A stretch of DNA of 64,000 nt from Fimenecus sp045543095 (GCA_045543095.1 JAZQMC010000025.1:36240-100239), one strand, 5' to 3'; shown: positions 43,089 to 52,025, numbered from the stretch's first letter. The notes: generated by a model from the sequence alone, not told the origin. Numbers and translations: made by a program.

Positions 43089-44530
43089 TATTTCTTAACT
43101 CCTTTATATTCCTCAATTAAATCCTTACGAACTCGCCACAACTCCTCTGACAAATCCACATAATAAGTATGAGGATTTTCAAAGCGTTTAACCTCTTCCC
43201 AAAGATTATCAATCTGTTCTGCACAGTAATCGCGAATTTCGTCAATTGACGGCTCACAATATACACACTCACCTTTTCGGAACACGGGAACAAGCAATTT
43301 TCTTGCAACAAAGTTTTCAACCTCTTTACGTTTCCAAGTGAAATCGGGGTCAAAAAGTGTATAAGGCTTGCTTTCATCTATTTTTTCATTTTCGAGGGTG
43401 AGCACATCAGCAATAGCCTTACCTGTATCGCAATCAAAAAGTCTGTAAAGCATTTTTGAATGAGGCGTGGTGATTTTGCTAACATTTTCTGAAAGATTGA
43501 TTTTAGGGATAATTTCGCCGTTTTTCTCAATTGCACAAAGCTTGTAAACACCGCTGAAAAGTGGTGAAGATGCAGAATTTATAAGTCTTTCGCCAACTAC
43601 AAAGCAATCAACCTTCGCACCCTGAAGCATCATATCGTTGATAATATATTCATCAAGAGAATTTGATGCAATAATATGGCAATCGGGATAACCCGCCTCG
43701 TCAAGCATTTTGCGGACACGCTTTGAGAGATATGTTATATCACCCGAGTCAATTCGCACACCTGCGGGACGCTTGCCCATTGGTGCTAAAACATCATCAA
43801 AGGCTTTAATTGCATTGGGAACACCCGAACGCAAGGTATCATAGGTATCAATAACAAATGTGCAGTCATCGGGATAAAGCCTTGCATACTCACAAAAAGC
43901 TTCATATTCGCTGTCAAACATCTGCACCCAGCTATGAATCATAGCATTCATCTGCGGAATGTCGAACTGACGGCTTTGCGAAACGCCCGAAGTACCCACA
44001 CAACCGCCGATATATGCTGCACGTGAACCATAGAGTGCACCGTCAAAGCTCTGTGCACGACGTGTACCGAACTCGGCAACTGCAGTTCCCTTTGCGGCAC
44101 GAACAAATCGATTGGCCTTTGTAGCGATAAGGCTTTGGTGGTTCATACATATTAAAAGCACGGTTTCTAAAAGCTGTGCCTGAACAACGGGACCACGGAC
44201 CTTAATTACGGGTTCATTGGGGAATACGGGTGTACCCTCGGGCACGGACCATATATCACACTTAAATTCAAAATCGCGAAGATAATCAATGAAATCCTGT
44301 GAAAAGCCGTTATCCGAAAGATACTGCAAATCGTCTTCTGTGAACTTAATATTTTTAATATATTCCACAATTTGTGAAAGACCTGCAAACACCGCAAAGC
44401 CACCATTATCTGGCACTTTGCGGAAGAACAAATCGAAATATGCAATTTCATCGGCTTTACCGTTTTTCAGAAAGCCGTTTGCCATTGTTAACTCATAAAA
44501 CTCTGTCATTAAAGAAAGATTTCTTTTCAT
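43088..44530 (-). CDS. pncB: Nicotinate phosphoribosyltransferase
   Basis: About 480 residues from the ATG at 44530. First step of the Preiss-Handler NAD salvage route: nicotinate plus PRPP gives NaMN and pyrophosphate. Conserved segments EFGTRRAQ, RIDSGDITYLS and ASNSLDEY. Coupling to ppa makes sense, since pyrophosphate is released. An upstream in-frame start is not supported by a ribosome binding site, whereas AGGTGA precedes the chosen ATG. Confidence 0.94.
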   Translation of the reverse strand: MKRNLSLMTEFYELTMANGFLKNGKADEIAYFDLFFRKVPDNGGFAVFAGLSQIVEYIKNIKFTEDDLQYLSDNGFSQDFIDYLRDFEFKCDIWSVPEGTPVFPNEPVIKVRGPVVQAQLLETVLLICMNHQSLIATKANRFVRAAKGTAVAEFGTRRAQSFDGALYGSRAAYIGGCVGTSGVSQSRQFDIPQMNAMIHSWVQMFDSEYEAFCEYARLYPDDCTFVIDTYDTLRSGVPNAIKAFDDVLAPMGKRPAGVRIDSGDITYLSKRVRKMLDEAGYPDCHIIASNSLDEYIINDMMLQGAKVDCFVVGERLINSASSPLFSGVYKLCAIEKNGEIIPKINLSENVSKITTPHSKMLYRLFDCDTGKAIADVLTLENEKIDESKPYTLFDPDFTWKRKEVENFVARKLLVPVFRKGECVYCEPSIDEIRDYCAEQIDNLWEEVKRFENPHTYYVDLSEELWRVRKDLIEEYKGVKK

Positions 44531-44586
44531 AAATATCACCTGTTTATATTTTAACAAAGAAATATATAAAAGTCTATAACAAATTA

Positions 44587-44615
44587 TTGAAGATATGATA
44601 TTTTTAGTATATAAT
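44587..44615 (+). promoter_or_regulatory. Promoter of the nitroreductase gene
   Basis: TTGAAG and TATAAT, 17-base spacer. A divergent weak promoter for pncB (TAGACT-17-TAAAAT, minus strand) overlaps this region. Confidence 0.6.
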
Positions 44616-44646
44616 TATTTTAAACTAAAAATTAGGAGAAATAACT

Positions 44647-45174
44647 ATGTTTAATGAACTCATTTTAAAAAGAGAAAGCTGCAGAAATTATAACGGTGAG
44701 CCTGTGAACACAGATTTACTCTTAAAATGTGTTGATGCGGCACGACTCAGCCCATCTGCATGTAATTCACAGCCATGGAAATATTATATTATAAACGGCG
44801 GAGAAAATGCAGAGAAAATAAGAGATTGTATTCAGCCAAACGGTGCAAATAAGTTTGTACAGAATTGCCCTGCATTTGCAATTGTTACTGAACAGACTGC
44901 AACTCTTAAATCTTTTGTTATTGAAAAGGTTAGAAACAGCCAGAAATGGGCTGAAAATGACATCGGTCTTTCAGTTGCTCATTACTGCTTGCAGGCTGCT
45001 GATTTGGGACTCGGCACTTGCATTATCGGTATGGTTGAGGAAGACAAAGTCCGTGAATATTTCGGCATTGAAGATAAAATCAGACTTGTTATTGCAACAG
45101 GATATTCGGCAGATGAAGCACCAAGAAATAAGGTAAGAAAAGCCTTGGAAGATGTTTGCACAGTTATTGAATAA
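44647..45174 (+). CDS. Nitroreductase-family flavoprotein
   Basis: 175 residues. FMN-binding nitroreductase fold: RESCRNYNGEPV, SACNSQPWKYYI, and a C-terminal VIATGYSADEAPRNKVRK. A small NAD(P)H-dependent oxidoreductase; substrate unknown. Shorter than classical NfsB (about 215), typical of clostridial one-domain members. AGGAG before the ATG; divergent from pncB. Confidence 0.9.
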   Translation: MFNELILKRESCRNYNGEPVNTDLLLKCVDAARLSPSACNSQPWKYYIINGGENAEKIRDCIQPNGANKFVQNCPAFAIVTEQTATLKSFVIEKVRNSQKWAENDIGLSVAHYCLQAADLGLGTCIIGMVEEDKVREYFGIEDKIRLVIATGYSADEAPRNKVRKALEDVCTVIE

Positions 45175-45204
45175 GTGCAAAATGCAAAACGCAAAGCGCA
45201 AAAT
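45175..45204. repeat. Left arm of an inverted repeat flanking the Mrr-like gene
   Basis: A GTGCAAAATGCAAAACGCAA-type run. The reverse complement, with shuffled units, lies at 46189-46226 on the other side of the Mrr-like gene. Confidence 0.6.
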
Positions 45205-45235
45205 TAACGGCGAGGTCACCCTCGCCGTTGTTTGT
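45205..45235 (+). terminator. Terminator after the nitroreductase gene
   Basis: AACGGCGAGG/CCTCGCCGTT perfect ten-base stem, TCAC loop, then GTTTGTT. May also serve the converging Mrr-like gene. Confidence 0.75.
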
Positions 45236-45236
45236 T

Positions 45237-46136
45237 CTACATACCATCATAATCATTGAAAGTATCCATATCAATCTCTTTAATTTCAAACACTTTTTTT
45301 ACTGTTACACCAAAATTGTGTTCTATCATTAAATTACACAATCTCTTTCCATCAATTAAAATTATGTGATGTTGTTCTGCATATTCAATCGCAGTCTTTG
45401 CATATTTAGCAGTTGTAACAAACAAACCATTCCCGCCCTTACCAGAAATTGCGCCAACAAAATTCTGAATTTCTGGACGACCAACAGTTCTGTCTTTGTC
45501 CCAATGTTTTGCTTGAATATAAATTAAGTTAAAACCTAATTTATCTTCCATGATAATTCCGTCTATACCTTCATCAGCAGAAACAGGTGTAGTTCTTCCT
45601 GCATTTTCAAATGCACCATACCCCATTTTCTGAAGCAAATCAATAATCATTTTTTCAAATGCAACTGGTGATAATTTCATTACCTCTGTTAAAATTTCAT
45701 CTGCTAAACTTGCTTTTATTTGTTCAAATGATTCTTCAAAAGCAAAATCAGGTGTTTCAAAATCACCAGTTTTCTGTTCAGACTCTTTTTCATTAGTTCC
45801 TTGGAACTCTCTAAATGAGTCATATTTAGTCAAATATTCCACATCTATAATTTCTGGGTTTTCAGCTAAAACCTTTTTACCTTCATTTGTAATTTCAACT
45901 ACACCTCTTGATGGTTTAGACACAAGACCTGCTTTAGTTAAATATGTACCTGCCCATTGCACACGATTAGTAAAAACAGTTTGGGTTCCACTTGGAAGCA
46001 TTTGTGATAAATCATCATCTGTAAGGTTGAATTCCTTTGATAATACGGTACGCACTTCTTTTAGTGTATAACTCTTTCCATCTTTAATCGCTGTTAAAAA
46101 TGGTTTCATAAATTCATAAAACTTTGGCACTGCCAT
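45237..46136 (-). CDS. Mrr-type restriction endonuclease
   Basis: 299 residues from the ATG at 46136 (AAAGGTGG upstream). N-terminal winged-helix Mrr_N domain (about 5-90), an acidic linker, then an Mrr catalytic domain (about 150-270) with the PD-(D/E)xK pattern GIDGI...IYIQAKHW. Mrr enzymes cut modified or foreign DNA. No methylase is adjacent, consistent with a type IV modification-dependent enzyme. Flanked by imperfect inverted repeats and by a GC-rich repeat, so it may be a recent insertion between housekeeping genes. Confidence 0.9.
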   Translation of the reverse strand: MAVPKFYEFMKPFLTAIKDGKSYTLKEVRTVLSKEFNLTDDDLSQMLPSGTQTVFTNRVQWAGTYLTKAGLVSKPSRGVVEITNEGKKVLAENPEIIDVEYLTKYDSFREFQGTNEKESEQKTGDFETPDFAFEESFEQIKASLADEILTEVMKLSPVAFEKMIIDLLQKMGYGAFENAGRTTPVSADEGIDGIIMEDKLGFNLIYIQAKHWDKDRTVGRPEIQNFVGAISGKGGNGLFVTTAKYAKTAIEYAEQHHIILIDGKRLCNLMIEHNFGVTVKKVFEIKEIDMDTFNDYDGM

Positions 46137-46153
46137 AAAATAACCACCTTTTT

Positions 46154-46226
46154 CTTTCGGGCTGCCGAGGTCGTCAGACCCGACGTTTTGCGTTTTGCAC
46201 TTTGCATTTTGCACTTTACAGTCTTA
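46154..46226. repeat. Right flank of the Mrr-like gene: palindromic repeat plus GCAAAA run
   Basis: CTGCCGAGGTCGTCAG (family of 11606 and 52080) is followed by CGTTTTGCGTTTTGCAC..., the reverse complement type of the run at 45175-45204. Confidence 0.65.
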
Positions 46227-46971
46227 CTGAAATTCCGTTGTCTTTAAGATAGTGTTTTAGGTCCATAATGGGAATTTCGTTGAAATGGAAAAGGGATGCG
46301 GCAAGGACAGCATCAGCTTTGCCCTTGTTGAAAGCATCAAGGAAATGAGATTTTGCTCCTGCTCCGCCCGATGCGATTACGGGTACGCCGACACACTCGG
46401 AAACTGCACGGTTAAGGTCATTATCATAGCCTTGCTTTTGTCCGTCACAATCCATACTTGTGAGCAGTATTTCTCCTGCTCCCCTTTTAACTGCTTCTTC
46501 CGCCCATTTTACCGCATCAATACCTGTGGGAATTCGTCCGCCGTTGAGATAAACTTCCCAACCCTTATCGTTTCTTTTTGCATCAATGGCACAGACAACA
46601 CATTGACTGCCGAATTTATATGCAGCCTCGTTAATAAGGTTTGGATTTCTTACAGCGGCAGAGTTTACTGAAATTTTGTCAGCACCTGCACGGAGCAATT
46701 CTTTAAAATCTTCAACTGTTCTTATTCCTCCACCAACTGTGAAGGGAATAAAGATATTATCGGCAACCTGACGGACGATTTCAAGCATTGTACCCCTGCC
46801 CTCGTGAGTGGCAGTAATATCAAGGAGCACCAACTCGTCAGCACCCTTTTTATTGTACTCAATGGCACATTCCACAGGGTCGCCTGCATCTCGGATATTG
46901 ACAAAGCTTACGCCCTTTACAACTCGTCCGTTTTTTACATCAAGGCAGGGAATAATTCTTTTAGCGTACAT
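46216..46971 (-). CDS. hisF: Imidazole glycerol phosphate synthase subunit HisF
   Basis: 251 residues, TIM barrel. Catalytic Asp in PCLDVKNGRVVKG (general acid/base) and Asp in AIDAKR. Phosphate-binding GGGIRTVEDF and ASGGAGAKSHF are present. Uses ammonia from HisH to form IGP and AICAR in histidine synthesis. Overlaps the hisH stop by one base. No other his genes are in the window. Confidence 0.96.
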   Translation of the reverse strand: MYAKRIIPCLDVKNGRVVKGVSFVNIRDAGDPVECAIEYNKKGADELVLLDITATHEGRGTMLEIVRQVADNIFIPFTVGGGIRTVEDFKELLRAGADKISVNSAAVRNPNLINEAAYKFGSQCVVCAIDAKRNDKGWEVYLNGGRIPTGIDAVKWAEEAVKRGAGEILLTSMDCDGQKQGYDNDLNRAVSECVGVPVIASGGAGAKSHFLDAFNKGKADAVLAASLFHFNEIPIMDLKHYLKDNGISVRL

Positions 46972-47585
46972 TATTTTACCTCCATTGATGCGAATTTTTT
47001 GAGAATCTGAAGTCCCACATCACCTGATTTTTCAGGATGGAATTGGGTTGCAAAAACGTTGTTTTTACCCACGGCAGAATGAAAATCAATTCCGTAATTT
47101 GTTACGGTTGCAACATCTTCTAAATCTTCGGCTTCAAGATAATAGGAATGAACAAAATAAACATAAGAGTTTTCGGGAATACCTTTAAAGAGAGTATCAT
47201 TCTGTTTGATACTCAATGAATTCCAACCAATATGGGGAATTTTAAGTCCCATATCAGGTGAGAATTTCTTAATTTTACCCTTGAAAATACCAAGACCCTT
47301 TACTCCCGGAGATTCTTCGGACTCCTCAAACAAAAGTTGAAGACCCAAGCAGATACCCAAGAATGGTTTGCCACTTAACGCACATTCTTTTACTGTTTCT
47401 ACAAGTCCGCTTTTAGCCATTGAGTCCATAGCGTCACCAAATGAGCCGACACCGGGAAGAAGAATTTTATCAGCTGACAAAATTACTTGTGGGTCATTCG
47501 TTATTATATTTTCTGTGCCGATAAAATCGAGTGCTTTTTTAACGCTTTGAAGATTACCCGCACCGTAGTCAACAATTGCAATCAT
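46971..47585 (-). CDS. hisH: Imidazole glycerol phosphate synthase subunit HisH
   Basis: About 204 residues from the ATG at 47585. Class I glutamine amidotransferase with nucleophile Cys79 in GICLGLQ and the His/Glu pair in FHPEKSG. Oxyanion motif PGVGSF is present. Forms the heterodimer with HisF. AAGGA precedes the start. Confidence 0.95.
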   Translation of the reverse strand: MIAIVDYGAGNLQSVKKALDFIGTENIITNDPQVILSADKILLPGVGSFGDAMDSMAKSGLVETVKECALSGKPFLGICLGLQLLFEESEESPGVKGLGIFKGKIKKFSPDMGLKIPHIGWNSLSIKQNDTLFKGIPENSYVYFVHSYYLEAEDLEDVATVTNYGIDFHSAVGKNNVFATQFHPEKSGDVGLQILKKFASMEVK

Positions 47586-47654
47586 ATATGTCATTCCTTG
47601 AAAAATAATATTAGTATAATAACAAATTATAAAATGATAATCAATATATAAAGT

Positions 47655-47680
47655 AAAAAAGACGGCATAAAAATGCCGTC
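47655..47680 (-). terminator. Terminator after the SPFH gene
   Basis: GACGGCAT/ATGCCGTC then TTTTTT on the minus strand. Confidence 0.9.
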
Positions 47681-47694
47681 AAATTTATTATGTA

Positions 47695-48504
47695 TTATTC
47701 TTTTTCCTTATCTTCAAGGTCATCAAGACTTATGAGCACACCGCTATCACCCATAACTGCGGGGAGTTCGCCGTCCCATTTGCTCCACTTAATATAATCA
47801 ACATAGTCGGGAGATTGAGCAAGTGCCTCCTGAATAAGCTTAATGCTTTCAGCCTCTGCCTCTGCCTGAGTAATCTTCTGCTTTGCCTCAACTTCGATAC
47901 GAGCTAAATCCTGCTCTGCCTTGAGTGCATTCTGCTGTGCGGTCTGCTTTGCTTCAACGGCAGCATTGAATTCTTCAGAGAAATCAAAGTTCACAATATT
48001 GAAAATTTCAACAACGATACCATACTGACTGATTTTTTCCGAAAGAGCATCTTTAATCTGGTCACCTACTGTCTGACGCTTTGTGATAAGCTCTTCTGCA
48101 GTGAACTGTGCGGTAACAGCCTTAATACTCTCTTGAATTGCGGGAACAATAATAACTGAGCCGTAATCCTTGCCAACATTCTGATAAAGTGATGCGGAAG
48201 AATCATCGTTCACGTGGAAGTTTACTGCAACAACATAAGAAATAATCTGCAAGTCCTTTGATGAAGCAGTACCGTCAGCCTCGATTTTCTGTGTACGGTT
48301 ATTCATCTGCACAACCGTCTGTACAAGGGGTGCTTTAAAATGCAAGCCCTCGTCAAGAACATTTTCTTCAACTGCACCGAATGTAAGTACAACGCCTGTG
48401 TGTCCCGCAGGAACAACGGTAAAGCAAGTGAGTGCAACGCCCACAAGAAGAACTGCACAAACTGCAATTACAACTATTTTAACTATCTTTTTGTTGTTTC
48501 TCAT
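47695..48504 (-). CDS. SPFH/prohibitin-family membrane protein
   Basis: 269 residues. N-terminal membrane segment (about 8-30), SPFH/band 7 domain (about 33-190), then an Ala/Glu-rich coiled coil (about 185-225) that drives ring oligomers. Resembles prohibitin/HflC more than flotillin. Likely a membrane-domain scaffold or protease regulator. Single-gene unit with promoter at 48537-48565 and its own terminator. Confidence 0.88.
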   Translation of the reverse strand: MRNNKKIVKIVVIAVCAVLLVGVALTCFTVVPAGHTGVVLTFGAVEENVLDEGLHFKAPLVQTVVQMNNRTQKIEADGTASSKDLQIISYVVAVNFHVNDDSSASLYQNVGKDYGSVIIVPAIQESIKAVTAQFTAEELITKRQTVGDQIKDALSEKISQYGIVVEIFNIVNFDFSEEFNAAVEAKQTAQQNALKAEQDLARIEVEAKQKITQAEAEAESIKLIQEALAQSPDYVDYIKWSKWDGELPAVMGDSGVLISLDDLEDKEKE

Positions 48505-48536
48505 AATAATTTCTCCTTATTATATTTTATAACTTG

Positions 48537-48565
48537 AGAATATCATACAAGTAAATACTTGTCAA
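48537..48565 (-). promoter_or_regulatory. Promoter of the SPFH gene
   Basis: Exact TTGACA, 17-base spacer, TATTCT on the minus strand. Confidence 0.75.
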
Positions 48566-48659
48566 GAATTCTGTAAAAAAATGTCATAAATTGTAATTTT
48601 AATATATAATTTTTCGATTTTTCGTAAACAACTTCGTAGAAATCAATATACGGATTTAA

Positions 48660-48688
48660 TTGACTTTTCTATTTTTTTACATTAAAAT
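48660..48688 (+). promoter_or_regulatory. Promoter of the NagD-like HAD gene
   Basis: TTGACT, 17-base spacer, TAAAAT. GGAGG before the gene's ATG. Confidence 0.7.
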
Positions 48689-48736
48689 TAAATATGAGAT
48701 TAAGCGAAAAGCGAATCTTAAAGGAGGTAATTCAAA

Positions 48737-49516
48737 ATGAATAATCTTTTAAACAAAAAAGGTTTTATCAGCGATATGGACGGTGTTATTTATCACGGTA
48801 ACCAAATTCTGCCCGGTGTTGCTGATTTTGTAAACTGGATGATAGACAATGATAAAAAATTCGTATTTTTAACTAACAGTCCCGAAAAAACTCCTCACGA
48901 GTTAAGTATGAAGCTTGAACGCATGGGTCTTAAAGTATCTGCTGACCATTTTTATACAAGTGCTATGGCTACTGCGGCATTTTTAAGCAGTCAGAAGCCC
49001 GGTTGCACCGCTTATGTTATTGGTGAGGGTGCTCTTTCAAAGGCACTTTATGACCAAGGGATTTATATGAACGATGTTAACCCCGATTATGTGGTTGTTG
49101 GTGAAACACGAACATACAGTTTTGAGAAAATTGAAAAGGCTATTGAGTTAGTACTTAAAGGTGCAAAGCTTATCGGTACAAACCCAGACATTACTGGCCC
49201 CACCGAAAAAGGACTTATGCCTGCAACAGGCTCACTCATAGCACCTATTGAAATTGCGACAGGCAAAAAGGCATATTTCGTGGGCAAACCAAACCCATTG
49301 ATGCTTCGTCACGGACTTCGCAAGCTCGGTTGTCACAGTGAAGAAATCGCATTTATCGGCGACAGAATGGACACCGACATTATCGCGGGTATTGAGTCAA
49401 ATGTTGACACGGTGCTTGTGCTCAGCGGTGTTACATCAATGGAAAATATTGACTTATTCCCCTACCGTCCCAAATACATTCTTAACGGAGTTGGAGATAT
49501 TCTTAAAGAAGATTAA
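48737..49516 (+). CDS. HAD-IIA family phosphatase, NagD-like
   Basis: 259 residues. Motif I DMDGVIYHG (Asp13, Asp15), motif II LTNSPEKT, motif III Lys in GKPNP, motif IV IGDRMDTDI. A type C2 cap lies between motifs II and III, as in NagD and AraL sugar-phosphate/nucleotide phosphatases. Cytoplasmic. Substrate unknown. Confidence 0.9.
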   Translation: MNNLLNKKGFISDMDGVIYHGNQILPGVADFVNWMIDNDKKFVFLTNSPEKTPHELSMKLERMGLKVSADHFYTSAMATAAFLSSQKPGCTAYVIGEGALSKALYDQGIYMNDVNPDYVVVGETRTYSFEKIEKAIELVLKGAKLIGTNPDITGPTEKGLMPATGSLIAPIEIATGKKAYFVGKPNPLMLRHGLRKLGCHSEEIAFIGDRMDTDIIAGIESNVDTVLVLSGVTSMENIDLFPYRPKYILNGVGDILKED

Positions 49517-49522
49517 AAATTA

Positions 49523-49553
49523 ACGACCTTGTCGGCTGACAGGGTCGTTTTTG
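49523..49553 (+). terminator. Terminator after the HAD gene
   Basis: ACGACCTTGTC/GACAGGGTCGT stem with one mismatch, then TTTTTG. Confidence 0.85.
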
Positions 49554-50153
49554 TTATGCTCTGGATTCATATTCATAATAGCCGTAAGTACCGCAACGGA
49601 TATTCTGCCATCTTTCGCGTTCATTTGTACCTTTTGAGCAGATAACAACTAATTCTGAAAGATAAATTTCGGGATTTTCGAGCACGGATATATCGTCAAT
49701 TTCGCATCCGCCGAAGCCTATACAATAAGGGAATATGCTTGCTATTTTTTCTTTTGTCGGGAAAAGCGGTTCAAGATTTGAAAGTTTGGCATCTTCAATA
49801 TAAAACATAAACCATTCTTTTAAATCTTTCATAAATGAAATATCTGTTATACCGCCACCGTTCATAATAAACACATCGTGGAGTTCTCTAAACTGTGAAA
49901 TAAAAGTATAATCCTTTAATGCATCGAAAATATAGCAGCCGACGACCTGTGAATTTTTAAGTATCTCAAGGATTTCGGGGTCTTTAATATCTTCAGGTGA
50001 CAAATACACCTGCGGAGTCTTCATATTGAATGCATTTGCCATGTGCTCCCACGGGACAGCAAGGGGTCCGTAAGGCTCACCGCTTTGCGTTATGCCAATG
50101 CCGAAATAGTCACCTTTAAGTTTTTCGAGAATTTCTTTTTGGGATTGGAGCAT
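49554..50153 (-). CDS. Conserved-looking hypothetical protein, soluble
   Basis: 199 residues, no membrane segment, no recognised motif. Acidic and aromatic-rich, with glycine turns (NGGGITD, IGFGGCEID). It follows the PstS-like gene by 17 bases on the same strand, so it is probably the last gene of a four-gene unit (51567 to 49554). Function unknown; I cannot place it in a family. Confidence 0.65.
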   Translation of the reverse strand: MLQSQKEILEKLKGDYFGIGITQSGEPYGPLAVPWEHMANAFNMKTPQVYLSPEDIKDPEILEILKNSQVVGCYIFDALKDYTFISQFRELHDVFIMNGGGITDISFMKDLKEWFMFYIEDAKLSNLEPLFPTKEKIASIFPYCIGFGGCEIDDISVLENPEIYLSELVVICSKGTNERERWQNIRCGTYGYYEYESRA

Positions 50154-50170
50154 ATTAAATCATCCTTGTT

Positions 50171-51166
50171 TTAATTAATTCTTACATATCCGCTCTTTTC
50201 TATGAGTTCTTGTCCTTCTTCTGACAAAATCCAATCAATTAGAATGGGTATGTTTTCGTTTTTATTATCAGCACGATAAATGGCATAAAATTGTGCAATA
50301 ATGGGATAACTGCCGTTTCTTATATTCTCTGCACTTGGATAAATGCCGTTTAACGAAAGCATTTTAACGCTATCGTTACTTACCATATCATTCATATAAT
50401 AGCGGAACGAAAAGCCGATTGATGCACCCGCAATAGCCAATGGGGATTTTGGGGCAATCTCAACATCTCCCATAAACGAATTCATTGCAGACTGACTACC
50501 ACTACCCTCTAATCTTGTTACAGGGTTGATAATTCTATTAGCCCCACCTACCTGTGACCAATTAGTATATTCTCCGCTGTAAATACCTCGAACCTGTTTT
50601 GTTGTAAGATTATCGACAGGATTGTTTTCATTTACAAAAAACACAAATGCTTCCAGCCCTATGGGAACATAAATAAGTTCTACACCTTTTTCTTCGGCAT
50701 ATTGTTTTTGTTCTGCTGACGGAGAAGCACAGAATAAAATATCGGTTGTGCCGTCAACTATTGCCTGATACCCACGAACAGTATTTTTATATTGCATTTT
50801 ACTATCTGGAGCAAAGTTTTCACCGTAAAAATTATCGTCAGAAAATTCTCCCCCCTCAAATGTAACAGAGCCTTCCGGATAAACGCAATCAATAATGGAT
50901 GCATAAACTGGAACAAGTGCCGCCGCACCATCTAATACGGGTAAATTGTCATATAGTTTGAGTGATGAATTGACTTTGACGAGGTTGGAATTTTCATTAT
51001 GAGGCAAATATCTGCTCACATCAACCATTTTTGCTTGGGAAGTATCGCTAAAGTTATTAGAAAGACGGCTTGTAAGCAACATATAAATACTTAAATTGAA
51101 TGATGCAAACAAAACAATAACAAGAATTATGGTGATAATCTGTTTTAACAAACCATTTTTTCTCAT
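50171..51166 (-). CDS. PstS-like extracellular substrate-binding protein, membrane anchored
   Basis: 331 residues. An uncleaved-looking N-terminal membrane segment (about 9-31), then a type II periplasmic-binding fold with LDGAAALVPVYASII, GEYTNWSQVGG and RLEGSGSQSAMNSFM, the phosphate/PstS-like signature. No ABC transporter genes are adjacent; instead two tiny membrane proteins precede it. It may be a sensor or orphan receptor rather than a transporter component. AAGGAG precedes the ATG, which comes one base after the upstream stop. Confidence 0.85.
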   Translation of the reverse strand: MRKNGLLKQIITIILVIVLFASFNLSIYMLLTSRLSNNFSDTSQAKMVDVSRYLPHNENSNLVKVNSSLKLYDNLPVLDGAAALVPVYASIIDCVYPEGSVTFEGGEFSDDNFYGENFAPDSKMQYKNTVRGYQAIVDGTTDILFCASPSAEQKQYAEEKGVELIYVPIGLEAFVFFVNENNPVDNLTTKQVRGIYSGEYTNWSQVGGANRIINPVTRLEGSGSQSAMNSFMGDVEIAPKSPLAIAGASIGFSFRYYMNDMVSNDSVKMLSLNGIYPSAENIRNGSYPIIAQFYAIYRADNKNENIPILIDWILSEEGQELIEKSGYVRIN

Positions 51167-51167
51167 A

Positions 51168-51308
51168 TCACCACAACTCCTTTGCTATAAAATAAATAAT
51201 GGAGCAATGTTCATAAGCATTGATGGCATAGATGAGGTGTGCGACAGTCAGAACAAGACAAACAGCCACAACTGCAATTAGAACATTATAGTATATTTTA
51301 TTTTTCAT
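51168..51308 (-). CDS. Small membrane protein (46 aa)
   Basis: A short frame starting MKNKIYYNVLIAVVAVCLVL: one membrane segment (about 8-30) and a short tail ending KELW. It has AGGGTG upstream of the ATG at 51308; its TGA is separated by one base from the ATG of the PstS-like gene, so the two are translationally coupled. No family recognised. Confidence 0.65.
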   Translation of the reverse strand: MKNKIYYNVLIAVVAVCLVLTVAHLIYAINAYEHCSIIYFIAKELW

Positions 51309-51318
51309 AGTTTTCACC

Positions 51319-51567
51319 CTACATATATGCAATTGCATTACCTAACAAAGTCAATATGCTCGTAACAACTACAACTAAAACAATTGAAACAATAAAAGAA
51401 GTAATAACCCCTTTTTTCATATTTTTAATATCTTCATCGGTATATGAACCGGGTTTGAGAACTCGGTCAAGTTTTGCATTTCGATATTTTGAAAGTTTGT
51501 AAAATGAAACAATAAATGCTATAATCGGGCTTCCGTAAAAAATCAGCATAAAAATTAAAAATTCCAT
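51319..51567 (-). CDS. Small membrane protein (82 aa)
   Basis: 82 residues with two membrane segments (about 3-24 and 52-76) and a charged middle loop (KYRNAKLDRVLKPGSYTDED). AGGAGG precedes the ATG. First gene of the unit with the 46-aa protein, PstS-like protein and the soluble hypothetical. Function unknown. Confidence 0.7.
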   Translation of the reverse strand: MEFLIFMLIFYGSPIIAFIVSFYKLSKYRNAKLDRVLKPGSYTDEDIKNMKKGVITSFIVSIVLVVVVTSILTLLGNAIAYM

Positions 51568-51602
51568 AAATTAACCTCCTGAACACTAATATCTTCATAT
51601 TC

Positions 51603-51631
51603 ATTTTACAACAACAAATTACAATTCGCAA
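51603..51631 (-). promoter_or_regulatory. Promoter of the four-gene PstS-like unit
   Basis: TTGCGA, 17-base spacer, TAAAAT on the minus strand. Confidence 0.5.
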
Positions 51632-51678
51632 GTTTTAAAAAAAATTGTCAAAAAAATAAAAAAAGTTTTAAAAAAGGC

Positions 51679-51707
51679 TTGACTTAATCAAATTCGTATG
51701 GTATTAT
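51679..51707 (+). promoter_or_regulatory. Promoter of the tRNA genes
   Basis: TTGACT, 17-base spacer, TATTAT, about 10 bases before the predicted start of the precursor. Confidence 0.75.
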
Positions 51708-51723
51708 GTTCAAGCGTTGAGAC

Positions 51724-51799
51724 GCTGGTGTAGCTCAGTTGGTAGAGCAGCTGATTTGTAATCAGCAGGTCGGGGGTTCGAGTCCGTCCACCAGCTCCA
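51724..51799 (+). tRNA. tRNA-Thr (TGT)
   Basis: Full cloverleaf: acceptor GCTGGTG/CACCAGC, D-loop AGCTCAGTTGGTAGAGC, anticodon stem with loop TTTGTAA (anticodon TGT), T-loop GGTTCGAGTCC. CCA is encoded (51797-51799). Confidence 0.97.
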
Positions 51800-51819
51800 T
51801 TTTTTTGTAAATTCAATAT

Positions 51820-51903
<84 letters not shown>

Positions 51904-51904
<1 letters not shown>

Positions 51905-51937
51905 AAAATCGACAAGTTTCGGCTTGTCGATTTTTTT
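51904..51937 (+). terminator. Terminator of the tRNA pair
   Basis: ATCGACAAG/CTTGTCGAT with TTTCGG loop, then a run of seven T. Confidence 0.92.
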
Positions 51938-52025
51938 ATCCATTGCGAAAACAATTGCATATCATCATGCGTAATTCGTAATTGTGTGTCTGCGACGCAA
52001 TTTTATATCATAACCAATATGGTCG

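Noticed and set aside
45237..47585. Defence island around the Mrr-like gene
   Set aside because: Neighbours are a nitroreductase and histidine synthesis genes; only one defence-type gene is present.
46216..47585. hisH-hisF as part of a special sugar pathway
   Set aside because: Both look like standard histidine enzymes, and no nucleotide-sugar genes are nearby; the remaining his genes are probably elsewhere.
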